Shown here piece after piece: positions 62,213-64,000 of a stretch of 64,000 nucleotides of DNA (position 1 is the stretch's first letter; each line of letters starts with the position of its first letter). The position numbers and the translations under genes were made by a program. The notes under the pieces are model-generated. The model saw only the letters and a list, made by a program, of their open reading frames with translations. It had not been told where the DNA came from and ran no database searches. The DNA comes from Alkalihalobacillus pseudalcaliphilus (lineage in GTDB: Bacteria > Bacillota > Bacilli > Bacillales > Bacillaceae_D), in assembly GCF_028610675.1 (NCBI RefSeq), contig NZ_JAQQWS010000015.1, forward strand, positions 10,857 through 74,856, given 5' to 3'.

Positions 62213-62291
62213 AGTATTGGCAATCTTGTTAGTGTACACGTATTATAAAAGTTAAGCTGACTGAATATCATTCATTAATAGGAGGATAAGA

Positions 62292-62810
62292 ATGACGGAC
62301 ATAGTAAAATCAGATATTAAGCTACGACCTCTTGAACGTGAGGATTTAAAGTATGTTCATAAACTAAATAATGACGCAAAAATTATGTCTTATTGGTTTG
62401 AGGAGCCTTATGAAGCTTTTGTTGAGCTTCAAGATTTGTTTGATAAGCATATTCATAAACAGAACGAGCGACGCTTTATCATTGAAGCTGATACGCAAAT
62501 AGCAGGACTCGTAGAGCTTGTAGAAATTGATCATATCCACCGCCGCGCCGAGTTTCAAATTATTATTGATCCTCATACGCAGGGACGCGGCTTTGCTTAT
62601 ACAGCAACGAGACTGGCGATGAAATATGCCTTCCATATTTTAAACTTGCACAAGCTTTATTTAGTGGTCGATAAAGAGAATCATAAGGCCATCCACATTT
62701 ATCAAAAAGCCGGATTTGAAATTGAGGGTGAGCTTAAGGACGAATTCTTCGTCGAAGGCAAATACCGAGATGCCCTGCGAATGTATATCTTTCAAGAGAA
62801 TTTCAAGTAA
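62292..62810 (+). CDS. speG: Spermidine N1-acetyltransferase SpeG
   Basis: GNAT enzyme of 172 residues that acetylates spermidine and spermine. The sequence follows E. coli SpeG closely: KLRPLEREDLKYVHKLNND, YWFEEPYEAFVELQDL, HRRAEFQIIIDP, KLYLVVDKENHKAIHIYQ and GKYRDALRM. The acetyl-CoA loop is TQGRGFAYTAT, a little diverged from QGKGLA. GGAGG precedes ATG 62292. It is a single gene. Confidence 0.94.
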   Translation: MTDIVKSDIKLRPLEREDLKYVHKLNNDAKIMSYWFEEPYEAFVELQDLFDKHIHKQNERRFIIEADTQIAGLVELVEIDHIHRRAEFQIIIDPHTQGRGFAYTATRLAMKYAFHILNLHKLYLVVDKENHKAIHIYQKAGFEIEGELKDEFFVEGKYRDALRMYIFQENFK

Positions 62811-62823
62811 AATCTAAGTGACC

Positions 62824-62850
62824 GAAGTGCTTGTCTTTGACTAGCACTTC
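62824..62850. terminator. Hairpin between speG and the DUF421 gene
   Basis: GAAGTGCT and AGCACTTC pair around 11 bases; the plus-strand tail is TTCTCATTG, so terminator strength is doubtful. Confidence 0.5.
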
Positions 62851-62887
62851 TTCTCATTGTTATCCATTCATACCCCTTATTACATCA

Positions 62888-63601
62888 CTACCATTCCTTA
62901 TCAACAGGTGACGCGATTTGGTTGTTATATGTATCAACAAATAATTTCCCCTTGCCAGACAGTACAGCATAAAAAACATCCTCAACCTTGACATGCCTTT
63001 GCTCAAGCTCTCTTTTTAACCAAATCCTCGTTAAGCCATTCTCCTCTAAATTCTTTTCAACGATTTTACCGTCCATAATTAATTCAATCGGTAAGGTTTG
63101 CTCGTTTTTAGTTATTAGGTTTAAATCCTCTTTTGTCACCGTACGCATTGCGGCATTTTTTTGAACGGTTAATTTTCCATTTGTCTCTACGATCGCAAAA
63201 TTCACTTCTGCAATATCAAACACATCTTTATCTCGTAAAAGCTGATTAATATCATCCAACGTGTAATGAGCTTTTTTCATATTCTTCTCTAACAAATGTC
63301 CATTTTGAATAACCACTGTAGGGTTTCCCGTAACAAAATTTCGGAAAGACTTCGACTTTAATGAACCATAGGAAGTCACAATACTAACAACAACAAAAAA
63401 AGCAAAAGCTAAAACCAAATGATGAATATGTATTCCTAAATTAAAAGCAATATTCGCTGTAATCGATCCTATCGATATGGCGATAATAAAATCCAATACA
63501 TTCATTTGTGAAATTGTCTGCTTCCCTAAAATCCGTGCCCCAATTAACAAAATGACAAAAGCAAGAAACGAGCGAAATATAATCTCAACATGATCACTCA
63601 T
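62888..63601 (-). CDS. DUF421 (YetF-like) membrane protein
   Basis: A 237-residue protein: three N-terminal helices (SFLAFVILLIGARILGKQTISQM, FIIAISIGSITANIAFN, LAFAFFVVVSIVTSY) followed by two cytoplasmic DUF421/YdfR-like modules (GNPTVVIQNGHLLEKNM; LPIELIMDGKIVEKNL). ATG 63601 follows a G-rich GGCGGTGGGG. A longer in-frame reading passes through the upstream minisatellite and is unlikely. YetF paralogues in Bacillus are linked to sporulation or phospholipid binding; role here unknown. Confidence 0.9.
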   Translation of the reverse strand: MSDHVEIIFRSFLAFVILLIGARILGKQTISQMNVLDFIIAISIGSITANIAFNLGIHIHHLVLAFAFFVVVSIVTSYGSLKSKSFRNFVTGNPTVVIQNGHLLEKNMKKAHYTLDDINQLLRDKDVFDIAEVNFAIVETNGKLTVQKNAAMRTVTKEDLNLITKNEQTLPIELIMDGKIVEKNLEENGLTRIWLKRELEQRHVKVEDVFYAVLSGKGKLFVDTYNNQIASPVDKEW

Positions 63602-63721
63602 CACCCCACCGCCTTCTCTAAAAAAACATATCTTCAGTTTTTCCCATTCCAACGAATCTACTCCAAAAACCATTAAATATCCGCTTATGAACAAAAAGCC
63701 ACCAGTCAATCTCCTACTTTC

Positions 63722-63923
63722 CCGCCAGCAACCCCGAGATTCACCGTTTGCAGGCTTTCTACCCCTTTTTCCGCTCGCAACCCCGAGATTCACCGTTTGC
63801 TCGGGCTTTCTACCCCTTTTTCCGCTCACAACCCCGAGATTCGTCGTTTGCTCGGGGTTCCTACCCTTTTTTCCGCTCGCAACCCCGAGATTCACCGTTT
63901 GCTCGGGGTTCCTACCCTTTTTT
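63722..63923. repeat. Minisatellite of about 51-bp units, four copies
   Basis: Units start at 63722, 63771, 63822 and 63873. The core is CAACCCCGAGATTCACCG then TTTGCTCGGG and CTTTCTACCCC, ending TTTTTCCGCTC. CCCCGAG and CTCGGGG can pair within a unit. GAACAAAAAGCCACCAG (63688-63704) just before it is the family 1 right-end module. Bases 63924-64000 show no feature. Confidence 0.9.
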
Positions 63924-64000
63924 CGATTAAGTCCATATAATTGTGTAAAAAGAAAAGACATCATTAAACTCCTGTTACAATAGTTTCAACGACGAAAAAC

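Noticed and set aside
63687..63983. Plus-strand frames of 60-98 codons across the minisatellite
   Set aside because: Repeat-derived peptides only; the 51-bp unit keeps several frames open by chance.

Overview
The window looks like a chromosomal segment of an AT-rich Bacillaceae genome. Genes carry strong AGGAGG-type ribosome sites with frequent TTG and GTG starts, intrinsic terminators are plentiful, and typical Bacillus families are present (YndM-type, CtaG, HtpX, TatAC, LacI, TetR, MerR). Cre-like CcpA sites also fit. A soil or alkaliphilic Bacillus relative is likely, but the species cannot be named from this sequence. No rRNA, tRNA, CRISPR array or transposase gene was seen.

Layout. 1-8342: a sigma-54-controlled acid-catabolism operon on the minus strand (crotonase with zinc ribbon, AtoE-type transporter, PaaK-type CoA ligase, MDR dehydrogenase, 3-hydroxyacyl-CoA dehydrogenase, enoyl-CoA hydratase cut by the window edge), preceded by its PrpR_N enhancer-binding regulator. 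8599-14832: membrane genes (yndM-like, ctaG, DUF2243), an ECF sigma-clpP pair, a threonine synthase and tatC-tatA. 15246-17748: a gluconate 2-dehydrogenase-like pair whose small subunit carries a Tat signal. 17907-23690: a beta-glucosidase/sugar ABC operon with its LacI regulator and three matching operators. 24550-26899: a ROK regulator divergent from an MFS transporter across a perfect 39-bp palindrome. 27033-32708: a formate-dehydrogenase-like locus (oxalate/formate-type transporter, DUF2294 protein, molybdopterin oxidoreductase, fdhD, small protein). 32783-41770: htpX, an rRNA methyltransferase-like gene, two drug-efflux MFS genes and a collapsed TetR/SMR pseudogene pair. 42659-47768: a second short-chain acid locus (AtoE-type transporter, LysR, CoA-transferase A and B, thiolase), with cre-like sites in front of both transcription units. 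47834-63601: glpQ, acetyltransferases including a clear speG, a UbiB kinase with a phasin-like protein, a TipAS-type MerR regulator, chrA, an MMPL exporter with a YhgE-like partner and TetR, and a DUF421 protein.

The most unusual content is non-coding. (1) Two leaders in the formate locus fold into mutually exclusive antiterminator and terminator hairpins and share a loop motif, so they look like an attenuator system of unknown ligand. (2) The long intergenic gaps hold families of structured dispersed repeats. Family 1 (about 250 bp) shows compensatory base changes. Family 2 (about 300 bp) folds as a cloverleaf and has two nearly identical neighbouring copies. Family 3 is about 220 bp. (3) A terminal motif, TTTGTATGAAAGTTAGTGC, recurs at element edges, several times directly after the T-tract of a gene terminator. 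(4) Three minisatellites with 50-53 bp units each lie next to the same family 1 right-end module.

Gaps over 300 bases: 10378-10914 holds a dehydrogenase remnant and a terminator. 12215-12579 holds an orphan hairpin. 14833-15245, 23691-24549, 33692-34315, 36475-37299, 49552-50465, 53738-54422, 55182-55836 and 63602-64000 hold repeats. 31220-31673 holds the attenuator leader plus a repeat fragment. 42302-42658 holds an orphan terminator and a cre-like site. In 48740-49074 I see nothing beyond presumed promoters.
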